A DNA stretch of 14,448 bases from JALYUM01 sp036688685 (GCF_036688685.1 NZ_JAQQPS010000045.1:1-14448), one strand, 5' to 3'. Counted from the stretch's first letter, positions 5,789-14,348 are shown. Program-made: numbers and translations. Notes: generated by a model from the letters alone, not told the origin.

Positions 5789-7909
5789 TTAAAATGCGTA
5801 GTTGGCGCCGATGCCTGCCATCCAGTTGCGGCCAGGTGCGCCTTCGTAATAACGCTTGTTGGCATCGCCAACGATCACCGAACCAACATACTGGCGGCCC
5901 AGTAGGTTGTTGATACGCACGAACTCTTTAAAATTCCAGCCTTGCCAGGTCTGTCGTGCGTTAAAGCGCGCGTTGAGGATGGCGTAGCCGGGGGCCGGGA
6001 TGTCCGCATTGGCATCGTCGGCATACACATTGCTGCTGGCAATGGCTTCCAGCGCGGCGCCGATGCGCTCGCTCTTGTCTTTCCACGCCACTTCGGCAAA
6101 CGCATTGGCATTTGGCACGCCTGGCAAGCGGCTACCCGTGGTGACTTTCCCGAAGGCTTCGTCATACACGGCACGTAACACCGTCACGGCGACGCGTCCG
6201 CTGAAACCCGCGCCCAACTTGGTATCGACCGACAGCTCTCCGCCCTGGCGCAAGGTTGCGCTGGCGTTTTTGTAGCTGGTGCGCCCGCCGATAGCTGTAT
6301 CGACCACCAGCTCGTCGCTCGTGCGTACCTGGAACAGGGCCGCATTGACGCGCGTATTCGTCATGACGATCGCTTTAACGCCCACTTCCAGGTGGGTGCT
6401 CTCGGCCGCGCGCAAGCCAAAATTGAAGCCGGCGCCGGATCCTGAATAAAACAGTTCGTTTAACGTTGGCGTCTCGAAACCGCGCGCGGCGCTGGCATAC
6501 ACATTCAGCAGGGGATTGATCTTGTACAAGGCGCCCAGCACCGGGGTGGTGTGGCTGAACGATACGCCACCACTGTCATTGCCGTTGCTGAGGAAGGCGT
6601 CATTGACGCCAACCGTGAGCTTGGTGCGGCGCACGCCGCCTGTGAGCACCCACTGACCCACTTGCCACTCCGCCTGCGCGTAGGGATCCATTGTTTTCAG
6701 CTTGTCCTGCTCGTCACGGCGCAGGGCGCCCTCCTGGCCGAACGTATTGCCGATGAAATTCTCGTAACCGCTGCGGTCGTCCGTGGAATGGCCGTACTCG
6801 AGGCCGACGGTGGTGGTCAACTTGCCGTCGCCCAAGGGCCGCACGAACGCATAATTAATGTCCGCGCCGTAAAAGTCGCGGTCGAAGTCGATCACACCGC
6901 CGGACTGGCTAGGTGACACCTGTAAAAATTTCGAGAATGCCTGGAACTGTTTTACCTGGCGGTTGCCGCCGTACACCATGACGTGCAGGCGATCGTCGCC
7001 GAATTGCTGGTCGTACGCCAAGCCCGCTTGTTTGTGCGAAATATCCTTGCGCGTGTTGTAACGGTCAGCGATGGTGCGCTTGGGCGACTGCGTATCGGTG
7101 CTGTCGATTTCATTGGCGCGCGGATTGGCCTGATAGGTAGCCCAGGTCGTGCCCAGAGGATCTTGCGTGCCGTCCTGCTCCAGTGAATTGGCCGTGAAGG
7201 TCAGTTTGCCGCCGGCGGTGGGCGCCGTCGTCAGTTTGACGAAACCCTGGTCGCGCGTGGCGGCGCTATGGTCGCGGTAGCCGTCGGTTTCAAACCGCGA
7301 CACGTCAAGCACGTAGCCAATGCCCGCGCTGCTGCCTTGCGCATTCACGTCAAGCTTGCGTTGGCCGTCGCTGCCGGCCGCGGTGTTGACTTCAAGGGTG
7401 GGACGGCCCTGGCCGTCGCGGGTGAATAGCTGGATCACGCCGCCGGAATGGTTGCCGTAGAGAGCGGAGAAGGGGCCGCGCAGCACTTCGATGCGCTCGG
7501 CCATGTCGAGGTTGAAAGCCGAGGGCTGGCCCTGGCCGTCCGGCATGGTGGCCGGCACGCCGTCGCTGATCAGGCGAATGCCGCGCACGCCGAACGCGGA
7601 GCGGGCGCCGAAACCGCGCGACGAAATCTGCAAATCCTGGGCATAGTTCTGGCGGTTCTGGGCCACCAGGCCAGGCACGGCCGACAGGGCTTCGGACACG
7701 TTCACGCGCATCTGGCTATCCTGGATGCGGGAGGCATCGACCACGTCGATGGCGGCGGGAAAATCAAAACTGGTGTGTTCGACGCGGCTGCCGCTGACGA
7801 TGACGACATTCATGTCTTGTGGAATCTGATCGGGTTCGGCAGCAAACGCGCCTGGTGCAATGGCAACAAACAGGCTGGCGACGGCATTCAAACGAAACGG
7901 GTACGGCAT
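5789..7909 (-). CDS. pqqU: TonB-dependent outer membrane receptor, PqqU (YncD) type
   Basis: 706 residues from the ATG at 7909. This start is preferred to an in-frame one at 7951 because it has GGAG five bases upstream and begins directly with a signal peptide (MPYPFRLNAVAS, cleavage near AFA, residue 23). A TonB-box-like NVVIVS lies at about 34-39, then a plug with NRQNYAQDLQISSRGFG, MPDGQGQ and VLRGPFSALYGN, and a 22-strand barrel ending in Phe. Segments such as RGFETPTLNEL, ELVVDTAIGGRTSYKNA and GRQYVGSVIVGDANKRYYE recall E. coli YncD, renamed PqqU for its role in taking up the cofactor pyrroloquinoline quinone. By that homology it imports PQQ using TonB energy. No PQQ synthesis or dehydrogenase gene is nearby, and no Fur box is seen in the 90-bp gap upstream (7910-7999). 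The substrate is inferred. Confidence 0.85.
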   Translation of the reverse strand: MPYPFRLNAVASLFVAIAPGAFAAEPDQIPQDMNVVIVSGSRVEHTSFDFPAAIDVVDASRIQDSQMRVNVSEALSAVPGLVAQNRQNYAQDLQISSRGFGARSAFGVRGIRLISDGVPATMPDGQGQPSAFNLDMAERIEVLRGPFSALYGNHSGGVIQLFTRDGQGRPTLEVNTAAGSDGQRKLDVNAQGSSAGIGYVLDVSRFETDGYRDHSAATRDQGFVKLTTAPTAGGKLTFTANSLEQDGTQDPLGTTWATYQANPRANEIDSTDTQSPKRTIADRYNTRKDISHKQAGLAYDQQFGDDRLHVMVYGGNRQVKQFQAFSKFLQVSPSQSGGVIDFDRDFYGADINYAFVRPLGDGKLTTTVGLEYGHSTDDRSGYENFIGNTFGQEGALRRDEQDKLKTMDPYAQAEWQVGQWVLTGGVRRTKLTVGVNDAFLSNGNDSGGVSFSHTTPVLGALYKINPLLNVYASAARGFETPTLNELFYSGSGAGFNFGLRAAESTHLEVGVKAIVMTNTRVNAALFQVRTSDELVVDTAIGGRTSYKNASATLRQGGELSVDTKLGAGFSGRVAVTVLRAVYDEAFGKVTTGSRLPGVPNANAFAEVAWKDKSERIGAALEAIASSNVYADDANADIPAPGYAILNARFNARQTWQGWNFKEFVRINNLLGRQYVGSVIVGDANKRYYEGAPGRNWMAGIGANYAF

Positions 7910-7999
7910 GCAAACTCCATGGTTAATATGGCAACTGCCACCGTTACGCAATATACGCGGGTCAGGCGTTTGCTGCCGTGCGCACGCTTGCCTGCAGCG

Positions 8000-9001
8000 C
8001 TATTCGGGTTCCTCGATCTGGTAGCCCCTGGCACGCAATACTGCCAGCATGCCGTCGGGCGACGTCAGCTCGCTCATCGCCAGTACCGCCAGTGTCGACC
8101 GGTTGTTGGTGAGCGATTTTTCAGCCGCAGCGATCCAGGTTGCTTTGACCTGCTTGCGCATGTCCGCTGCGCCCTTGACGTTGTTCAACCATTTACTGTC
8201 GACCACGGCTGCGTTGCAGGCAATTTTCTCGTCTGGGAAATCCAGCTTGCGCAGGGTGGGCAAGTCGCCCATGGCCCAGGCATTGGCGCGCCGCCGCATC
8301 GTCTCCAGATCTTTTTCCAGGCGATCGATGGTTTGCGTAAAACACGCCACATCATCCAGTTTGGATTTCTTGAAGTCGCGCAAGGTCTCGCGGGGATTTT
8401 CAAGCGGGATGTTGACCGATGTGGATGTGATGGGGATTTTCCAGTTCTTGCCCAGTTCGTAGATGCGCTTGGTCACGGCTCCGCCGCCATCCATGCCAGC
8501 CACGCCCAGAGCGCGGCTGGACAAGGTTTGCGCGGCAAACATCGGACGCAGTTCTTCAATCCCGGCGTCGTTGCCAATATATTTCTGCTTCAGCACGGTC
8601 CAGCGTGCATACACATCGGGCGGGACCTGGTCCTGCAGGCGGGCGCCATCGACGTTCTTTTTGACGCCCGCCAAAAACGGCAGGGCCGTTAGCATGTTCA
8701 GGGAATTGCTCCAGCCGACGGAAATAACGGTACCTGGCGTGCCCAGCAGCTCCTGCGAATTGGCCAGCACCGTTTCCAGTTGCTGCGAGCGCCAGTCCAT
8801 TTGCGTCGGTAGAGGCCCATAGCTGGCGAAGATCCACAGGACGTGGTCGTCTTTCGACACTTTCCATAAAGCCGGTCCTGGCCGCTGGCCAACGACCAGG
8901 ATGCTCGGAACAGTCGCAGCCTCCGGTTCCGGCGCCTGCTGCGTCCAGGCAGACGTCGACGCCAGGGTCAGTGCGATTAACAGTGCGTAGCGGTGCGGCA
9001 T
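8000..9001 (-). CDS. TraB/GumN family secreted protein, downstream copy, degenerate GxxH motif
   Basis: 333 residues with an N-terminal signal peptide (MPHRYALLIALTLASTSAW). The segment ILVVGQRPGPALWKVSK (about 34-50), then WIFASYGPLP (56-65), and the C-terminal ARGYQIEEP match the TraB/GumN family, related to TIKI metalloproteases whose key motif is GxxH. Here that site reads A-S-Y-G (59-62), lacking both Gly and His, so metal-dependent catalysis by the usual route is doubtful. It is a paralogue of the gene at 9010-10008, which it follows after 8 bases. Its ribosome site AGGAGA overlaps the upstream TAG, so the pair is an operon. The pqqU gene lies 90 bp downstream and could share the transcript. 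Function is unknown; a periplasmic location is expected. Confidence 0.82.
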   Translation of the reverse strand: MPHRYALLIALTLASTSAWTQQAPEPEAATVPSILVVGQRPGPALWKVSKDDHVLWIFASYGPLPTQMDWRSQQLETVLANSQELLGTPGTVISVGWSNSLNMLTALPFLAGVKKNVDGARLQDQVPPDVYARWTVLKQKYIGNDAGIEELRPMFAAQTLSSRALGVAGMDGGGAVTKRIYELGKNWKIPITSTSVNIPLENPRETLRDFKKSKLDDVACFTQTIDRLEKDLETMRRRANAWAMGDLPTLRKLDFPDEKIACNAAVVDSKWLNNVKGAADMRKQVKATWIAAAEKSLTNNRSTLAVLAMSELTSPDGMLAVLRARGYQIEEPE

Positions 9002-9009
9002 GCTTTCTC

Positions 9010-10008
9010 CTAGTCAGGTTCGTCGATCTGGTAGCCCTTGGCGCGCAGGGCCGCCACCAGACCGTCCTGGTTGAGCAGGTCCGACATTGGCAGCATGGCA
9101 AACGTCGACTTGTTCGCTGCGAGGGCCTTTTCCGCAGCAGAGAACCAGTAGGCCCGCATGCGCTGGCGCAGGTCGTCCGCACCTTTCAAGCCGCCCATCC
9201 ATTTGCTGTCTATGATGGCCGCGTTGCAGGATTGCTTCTGGTCGGGGAAGGTCAGCTTGCGGATTGCGTCGATGTTGCCCATCGACCAGGCATTGGCGCG
9301 GACCTTCATCGCATCGAGGTCCGTTTCCAGCCGGTCGACCGTCTTGGTGAAGCACGCCACGTCGTCCAGACGGCCTTTCTTGAACTCGCGCACCGCTGCG
9401 CGCGGATTGTCCATTTCCAGTGTCAGCGTTGTGCTGGTGTACTTGATCTTCCAGTTCTTTGCCAATTGCTCGATCCGGTCCGGAATGTCATGACCCTTGT
9501 CCATGCCATTGACGAACAGTCCCCTGTCATACAGACGGTCGGCGGCGAACAGCGGGCGTTCTTCTTCGATCCCCTTGTCGTCTCCAATGTATTTAGTTTT
9601 CAGCAATTGCCAGCGGGTGTAGACAGCGGCCGGCACCAGGTCTTGCAAGTGTGCCCCGTCGGCGTTTTTCTTGATGCCGATCAGAAACGGCGCTGCGGTC
9701 AGGATATTGAACGAATTGGCCCAACCGACAGAAAAGGAGGCACCCGGCTGACCCAGCAACTCTTGCGACTGTGCCAGCGCGTTTTCCACCTGCTGCGAAC
9801 GCCATTCCATCTTTTTTGGTAGAGGGGAATACGTGCCAAATACCCACATGACATGATCGCCCTTGGAAACTTTCCACAGTGCGGGTCCGGGCCGCTGGCC
9901 CACCACCAGAATATTCTGAACCGGGGCCGCGTCCGGGTCCAGCGCTTCCTGCGCCATTGCGGCGTTCGAACAAATAATCACACTCAGCAACGCGGCGAGC
10001 TGTTTCAA
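9010..10008 (-). CDS. TraB/GumN family secreted protein, upstream copy, TTG start
   Basis: 332 residues starting with TTG at 10008. AGGGTG sits about five bases upstream, and the start leads straight into a signal peptide (MKQLAALLSVIICSNAAMA, cleavage near residue 19), so TTG is well supported. NILVVGQRPGPALWKVSKGDHVMWVFGTYSPLP (32-64, gaps ignored) is the family's N-terminal block. The GxxH position reads G58-T-Y-S61, so the Gly is kept but the His is replaced by Ser. C219 and C261 are conserved in the neighbour and may form a disulfide. The C-terminus (LRAKGYQIDEP) also matches its tandem copy. Divergent from the Anbu operon; role unknown, periplasmic location likely. Confidence 0.83.
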   Translation of the reverse strand: MKQLAALLSVIICSNAAMAQEALDPDAAPVQNILVVGQRPGPALWKVSKGDHVMWVFGTYSPLPKKMEWRSQQVENALAQSQELLGQPGASFSVGWANSFNILTAAPFLIGIKKNADGAHLQDLVPAAVYTRWQLLKTKYIGDDKGIEEERPLFAADRLYDRGLFVNGMDKGHDIPDRIEQLAKNWKIKYTSTTLTLEMDNPRAAVREFKKGRLDDVACFTKTVDRLETDLDAMKVRANAWSMGNIDAIRKLTFPDQKQSCNAAIIDSKWMGGLKGADDLRQRMRAYWFSAAEKALAANKSTFAMLPMSDLLNQDGLVAALRAKGYQIDEPD

Positions 10009-10040
10009 GATGTCACCCTGACAAAGTTAAGAGAACAAAC

Positions 10041-10069
10041 ATACTAACTGCAGCTCGCTTCCCCAACAA
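10041..10069 (-). promoter_or_regulatory. Candidate promoter for the TraB/GumN pair
   Basis: TTGTTG (10069-10064), a 17-bp spacer and TAGTAT (10046-10041) on the minus strand resemble a weak sigma70 promoter, with three and four matches to consensus. Just upstream are the inverted repeat AACAAGTTGTT (10076-10086) and the palindrome ATATGCATAT (10094-10103). These are possible operator sites in the 224-bp divergent region 10009-10232. I found no convincing promoter for the plus-strand operon there. Confidence 0.35.
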
Positions 10070-10232
10070 AATTAAAACAAGTTGTTACACTGATATGCAT
10101 ATGAATCGTCGGGCGCGCACAGCACGGGCGAATATCGTTTAGGTCACGCACGAATACAGTGCATGATGATTGCTTTCTCTTGGCATGGTTCTTGATACAT
10201 TAACTATGTACATTCAACTTGATAACGTGGAC

Positions 10233-11648
10233 ATGGCGAATTTTTTCGATGAAATGATGGCCGGTGGAACCGGCGCAGTCCGTGAACACTACCGGGAATT
10301 CGATGGCTGGCTGAAGCGGCAATCGCCTGAACGCATTGCGCGCAAGCGCGCCGAGGCAGATTTGACCTTTCGCAGGGTTGGGATCACCTTTGCCGTCTAT
10401 GGCGACGATGCCGGCACCGAGCGGTTGATTCCGTTCGACACCATTCCGCGCATCATTCCCGCGCACGAGTGGAACGCGCTGGAAACCGGCCTGGTCCAGC
10501 GCGTCAAAGCGCTGAACATGTTCATCCACGATATTTATCACGACCAGAACATCATCAAGGCGGGCATCATTCCGGCCCAGCAGATTTACCAGAACGCCCA
10601 GTACCGTCCGGAGATGCAAGGGATCAATGTCGCTTCTGACATTTACGCCCATATCGCGGGCGTTGACATCGTGCGCGCGGGCGAGGGCGAATTTTATGTG
10701 CTCGAAGACAATCTGCGCGTGCCATCCGGTGTCTCTTATATGCTGGAAGACCGCAAGATGATGATGCGGCTGTTCCCGGAGCTGTTCGCTAAGCATCGCG
10801 TCGCGCCGGTCGAGCACTATCCGGATATGTTGCTGGAGAACTTGCGCTCGGTGGCGCCGGCAGGCGTCAATGATCCGACCGTGGTCGTCATGACGCCTGG
10901 CATGTACAACTCGGCCTATTTCGAGCACGCCTTCCTGGCCCAGCAAATGGGCGTCGAATTGGTCGAAGGCAAAGATTTGTTCGTGAGTGCGAACAATGTC
11001 TTCATGCGCACCATCCGCGGCCCCAAGCGCGTGGACGTCATCTACCGCCGCATCGACGATGATTTCCTCGACCCACTGGCGTTCCGCTCCGATTCCAGCC
11101 TGGGCGTGCCGGGCCTGCTGTCGGTGTACCGCGCCGGACGCGTGACCCTGGCCAATGCCATCGGCACCGGCGTGGCCGACGACAAGTCGATCTATCCTTT
11201 TGTTCCCGACATGATCCGTTTCTATCTGTCGGAACAACCCATACTGAACAACGTACCGACCTTTCAGTGCCGCAAGCCGGATGATCTGGCCTATACGCTG
11301 GCCAACCTGCCCGAACTGGTGGTCAAGGAAGTCCACGGCGCGGGCGGCTACGGCATGCTGATCGGCCCGGCCGCGAGCAAGCAGCAAATCGAAGACTTCC
11401 GCCAGCGCCTGATCGCGAAGCCGGACGGCTACATCGCACAGCCCACGCTGGCGCTGTCGGCCTGCCCGACCTATGTCGAGAACGGCATTGCCCCGCGCCA
11501 CATCGATTTGCGTCCCTTTGTGTTGTCGGGCAAGACGATTTCGATGGTGCCGGGCGGCCTGACCCGGGTTGCCTTGCAAGAAGGCTCACTGGTGGTGAAC
11601 TCGTCGCAGGGCGGCGGCACCAAAGACACCTGGATCCTGGAGGAATAA
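10233..11648 (+). CDS. Circularly permuted ATP-grasp enzyme (DUF404/DUF407 type)
   Basis: 471 residues from ATG 10233. The reading frame is open further upstream (TTG 10170, ATG 10206), but family members begin close to FFDEM, as MANFFDEMM does here; no start has a good ribosome site. Recognisable blocks are RKRAEADLTFRRVGITFAVYG (approx. 38-58, gaps ignored), FYVLEDNLRVPSGVSYML (154-171), VDVIYRRIDDDFLDP (267-281), VVKEVHGAGGYGMLIG (363-378), HIDLRPFVLSG (423-433) and SSQGGGTKDTW (457-467). The acidic and basic residues in these blocks probably bind Mg-ATP. ATP-grasp enzymes join a carboxylate to an amine through an acyl phosphate, so a peptide-bond-forming ligase is likely; the substrate is unknown. 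It is the first gene of the Anbu operon, and its TAA overlaps the next ATG. Confidence 0.93.
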   Translation: MANFFDEMMAGGTGAVREHYREFDGWLKRQSPERIARKRAEADLTFRRVGITFAVYGDDAGTERLIPFDTIPRIIPAHEWNALETGLVQRVKALNMFIHDIYHDQNIIKAGIIPAQQIYQNAQYRPEMQGINVASDIYAHIAGVDIVRAGEGEFYVLEDNLRVPSGVSYMLEDRKMMMRLFPELFAKHRVAPVEHYPDMLLENLRSVAPAGVNDPTVVVMTPGMYNSAYFEHAFLAQQMGVELVEGKDLFVSANNVFMRTIRGPKRVDVIYRRIDDDFLDPLAFRSDSSLGVPGLLSVYRAGRVTLANAIGTGVADDKSIYPFVPDMIRFYLSEQPILNNVPTFQCRKPDDLAYTLANLPELVVKEVHGAGGYGMLIGPAASKQQIEDFRQRLIAKPDGYIAQPTLALSACPTYVENGIAPRHIDLRPFVLSGKTISMVPGGLTRVALQEGSLVVNSSQGGGTKDTWILEE

Positions 11649-12598
11649 TGCTGAGCCGAACCGCAGATCACCTGTACTGGATGGCGCGCTACACCGAGCG
11701 CGCCGAAAACACGGCACGCATGCTGGACGTGGCCGTGCAAACATCGATGTTGCCGCAATCGACCGCTGATGTGGAATCGGGCTGGCGCGCGATGCTCAGC
11801 ATCTCCGAACTGGAGCAGGCCTTTGATGCGAAATATGCGGTGCTGGACGCCCGCAACGTCCTCGAATTCATGATCAGCGACCCGCAGAATGCATCGTCGA
11901 TCGTGTCTTGCCTCACCGGCGCGCGCGAGAATGCCCGTGCGGTGCGCGGCGTGCTGACCACCGAAGTGTGGGAGACGCACAACGCCACCTGGCTGGACAT
12001 GCAGGAGCGCCTGCAAAAAGTGACCTTGGATGGCGACCCGAGCGAATTTTTCGAATGGGTCAAGTACCGCTCGCACCTGTCGCGCGGTGTAACCGTGGGC
12101 ACCATGCTGACGGACGAAGCCATGTATTTCCTGCGCCTCGGCACATTTCTCGAGCGCGCCGACAATACGGCCCGGATTCTTGATATTAAATATCACGCGG
12201 CCAGGCAGGCCGGTCGCAGCGATGCCGTGAACCAGCGCGATTTTTATTACTGGGCCGCGTTGCTGCGCTCGGTATCTGGCTTCGAGATCTACCGCAAGGT
12301 ATATCGTGACGCGATCACGCCGTCCCGCGTGGCCGAGCTGCTGATGCTGCGCGCCGATATGCCGCGTTCATTGCTTGCATGCATGGAGCAGGTCGTCTTC
12401 AACCTGAAAGCTGTCCGCAATGATGTCTCGGTCGATACGGAGCGCATGGCCGGTAAAATCCACGCCGACCTGCAATTTGCGCGCATCGACGACATCCTCG
12501 AGGCCGGGCTGGACGACACCCTGAGCGATTTCCTGGAAAATATTTTCGAGCTTGGGAACCGGATCAGCCGCGATTTCCTCGTTCCACTGGCCGCCTGA
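11648..12598 (+). CDS. Alpha-E domain protein (DUF403)
   Basis: 316 residues, predicted almost all alpha-helical. The start MLSRTADHLYWMARYTERAENTARMLD is the hallmark of the alpha-E family. The motif returns in the second half: E17-R-A-E-N-T-A-R24 is echoed by E169-R-A-D-N-T-A-R176, which suggests an old internal duplication. Family members almost always sit beside the permuted ATP-grasp gene and are thought to assist it or act on the same substrate; no reaction has been firmly assigned that I know of. The ATG overlaps the previous stop (TAATG) and has GGAGGA a few bases upstream. The next gene starts one base after the stop. Cytoplasmic: no signal peptide. Confidence 0.93.
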   Translation: MLSRTADHLYWMARYTERAENTARMLDVAVQTSMLPQSTADVESGWRAMLSISELEQAFDAKYAVLDARNVLEFMISDPQNASSIVSCLTGARENARAVRGVLTTEVWETHNATWLDMQERLQKVTLDGDPSEFFEWVKYRSHLSRGVTVGTMLTDEAMYFLRLGTFLERADNTARILDIKYHAARQAGRSDAVNQRDFYYWAALLRSVSGFEIYRKVYRDAITPSRVAELLMLRADMPRSLLACMEQVVFNLKAVRNDVSVDTERMAGKIHADLQFARIDDILEAGLDDTLSDFLENIFELGNRISRDFLVPLAA

Positions 12599-12599
12599 C

Positions 12600-13409
12600 A
12601 TGCAACTTTCCATCCGCCACGAAACCTTGTACCGCTATTCGGTGGCGCAGGCCTATAGCATCGAGCAATTGCACCTGACGCCTCGGGCCGAGCCGCAGCA
12701 GCGCGTCCTGTCATGGCGGATCACGACGCCAGGCCACTGCAGCGGCTACAGCGACGCCTACGGTAACGTGTCGCACATGTTGACGCTCAACGATCCGCAT
12801 GATGCGGTGCGCATCCTGGTCGAAGGTGTTGTCGCGACGACGCTGCTGCACGGCGGGCGATTGCTGACGCAGGAGAACTTGTCGCCGCTCATCTTTACAG
12901 TGTCGACGCGGCTGACCCAGCCGACACCGGCTTTGCTGGCGCTGGCAGATGCCACGCTGCCGCCGCGCGGTGAGAAGGTTCGCACGGCCGACCTGCTGCG
13001 CCTGACTGCGCACATCTTTGGTGCGGTCGCGTACGTCACTGGTGCAACCGATGTCTTCAGCACGGCAGGGGAAGCGCTGACCTTGGGCGCAGGTGTATGC
13101 CAGGATCATGCCCACGTGTTCCTGGCCTGCTGCCATGCGCATGATATTCCCGCGCGCTATGTGTCCGGCTACATTGATCCCGAGTCGACCGGGCATGCGG
13201 CCAGCCATGCGTGGGTGGATGCCTGGGTCGAGGACGCAGATTTCACGGGCTGGATCAGCATCGACGTCAGCCATAACCGCCTGATGACCGACGCCTATTG
13301 CCGGCTTGCCATTGGCCGCGATTACGAGTCCGCCGCGCCTGTGCGCGGGATGCGCCGCGGTGGCGGCGATGAAACCATGACCGTTGAAGCCACAATTGTG
13401 CCGGTGTAA
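12600..13409 (+). CDS. Transglutaminase-like cysteine protease
   Basis: 269 residues from ATG 12600, one base after the alpha-E stop. The frame is open upstream to 12552, but that part overlaps the previous gene and MQLSIRHETLYRYS is the usual family start. Residues 1-90 are the bacterial transglutaminase-like N-terminal domain (YRYSVAQ, L.L.P). The papain-like core has the expected triad: C167 in GAGVCQDHAH, H203 in ASHAWVDAW and D222 in ISIDVSHN. The Asp motif is DVSHN rather than the more familiar DPTN. Such proteins usually hydrolyse amide or peptide bonds rather than cross-link. In this operon it may cleave the product of the ATP-grasp enzyme or a tagged protein (inference from context). 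Cytoplasmic; no signal peptide. Confidence 0.93.
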   Translation: MQLSIRHETLYRYSVAQAYSIEQLHLTPRAEPQQRVLSWRITTPGHCSGYSDAYGNVSHMLTLNDPHDAVRILVEGVVATTLLHGGRLLTQENLSPLIFTVSTRLTQPTPALLALADATLPPRGEKVRTADLLRLTAHIFGAVAYVTGATDVFSTAGEALTLGAGVCQDHAHVFLACCHAHDIPARYVSGYIDPESTGHAASHAWVDAWVEDADFTGWISIDVSHNRLMTDAYCRLAIGRDYESAAPVRGMRRGGGDETMTVEATIVPV

Positions 13410-13439
13410 AATATTCGTTTCATTTGGTAAATTTTAGCC

Positions 13440-14315
13440 ATGACGTACTGTGTAGGCATGCGCCTCGATGCCGGGCTGGTGTTCTTGTCCGATTCGCGTA
13501 CCAACGCTGGCGTGGATCAGGTTGGCACTTTCCGTAAGCTGAGTGTGTTCGAAAACCCCGGCGAGCGGGTCATGGTCCTGATGACCTCAGGGAATCTGTC
13601 GATATCGCAGGCCGTGCGGCAAGCGGTGTCCGATTACGTCGGTCCGGATGGCGTGACCATCTGGAGCGCGCCAAATATGTATGAGGCAGCGCGGATCCTC
13701 GGCGAGGCCGTGCGTGTCGTGCACAAGCGCGATGCCGCCAACCTGGCCGAATTTGGCGTCGACTTCAATATTGGCATGGTTTTCGGCGGCCAGATCAAGG
13801 GCGAACGCTGCCGCCTGTTCCAGGTTTATTCAGCTGGCAATTTCATCGAATCGCGCGACGAAAACACCTATTTTCAGATCGGCGAAGCCAAATATGGCAA
13901 GCCCATCATCGATCGCGTCGTGACGCCGCTGACCTCTCTCGACGATGCCGCCAAGTGCGCGCTCATTTCAATGGACTCGACCTTGCGTTCGAATGTCTCG
14001 GTAGGGCTACCATTGGACATGCTGGTGTATGCCACGGATAGCCTGGCAGTGACGCATTTCGTGACGATCGACGCCCAGAACCAGTATTTCAACCAGCTGC
14101 GCAACAGCTGGGGCGCGCAACTAAAATCCGTCTTCGAAGGCATCGCCGCGCCGGTATGGGATGCGGCGCCGGATGCGACCGCGAATGTTCTGTCGTCCAG
14201 CAATATGCACAGCAAACCAATGCGCGTACACCTGCCAGCCGGCGTCAAGGCCAGCGCCCCATTAGAACCATTGCAATCTGTGGCCCAACAGCCACAGTCG
14301 AAAAAACAGCATTAA
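13440..14315 (+). CDS. anbu: Anbu, bacterial proteasome-related Ntn peptidase
   Basis: 291 residues. MTYCVGMRLDAGLVFLSDSR with TNAGVD..GTFRKL is characteristic of Anbu. Removal of Met1 would expose Thr2 as the N-terminal nucleophile; D18 and K33 match Asp17 and Lys33 of proteasome beta subunits. TSGNLS (49-54) fits the conserved substrate-binding loop, and D179 with the following Ser residues fits the helper Asp/Ser cluster. The fold ends near 245; the last 45 or so residues are Ser/Pro/Gln-rich and probably disordered. Anbu assembles into rings or open helical arrays, and its physiological substrates are unclear. The gene follows the transglutaminase gene by 30 bases with a weak ribosome site. 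The neighbours favour Anbu over HslV; the betaproteobacterial proteasome homologue BPH is the main alternative. Confidence 0.92.
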   Translation: MTYCVGMRLDAGLVFLSDSRTNAGVDQVGTFRKLSVFENPGERVMVLMTSGNLSISQAVRQAVSDYVGPDGVTIWSAPNMYEAARILGEAVRVVHKRDAANLAEFGVDFNIGMVFGGQIKGERCRLFQVYSAGNFIESRDENTYFQIGEAKYGKPIIDRVVTPLTSLDDAAKCALISMDSTLRSNVSVGLPLDMLVYATDSLAVTHFVTIDAQNQYFNQLRNSWGAQLKSVFEGIAAPVWDAAPDATANVLSSSNMHSKPMRVHLPAGVKASAPLEPLQSVAQQPQSKKQH

Positions 14316-14341
14316 GCAGATAACTGCCGCGTTATTTCGCG
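14316..14341 (+). other. Two short hairpins directly after the Anbu stop
   Basis: GCAG/CTGC around ATAA (14316-14327) and CGCG/CGCG around TTATTT (14328-14341) sit back to back after the stop codon. Neither is followed by a T-run, so this is at best a weak or factor-dependent termination site or a 3' end protecting structure. Confidence 0.3.
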
Positions 14342-14348
14342 CATCCCC

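Noticed and set aside
7448..8692. Open plus-strand frame of 414 codons
   Set aside because: It spans the start of pqqU, the intergenic gap and much of a TraB/GumN gene on the other strand. No domain or credible ribosome site was found.
10200..11579. Long open frame on the minus strand (about 459 codons) opposite the ATP-grasp gene
   Set aside because: It lies wholly inside a gene with clear family motifs on the plus strand. Its translation is rich in His, Arg, Gly and Gln with no recognisable domain, which is typical of antisense frames in GC-rich coding DNA.
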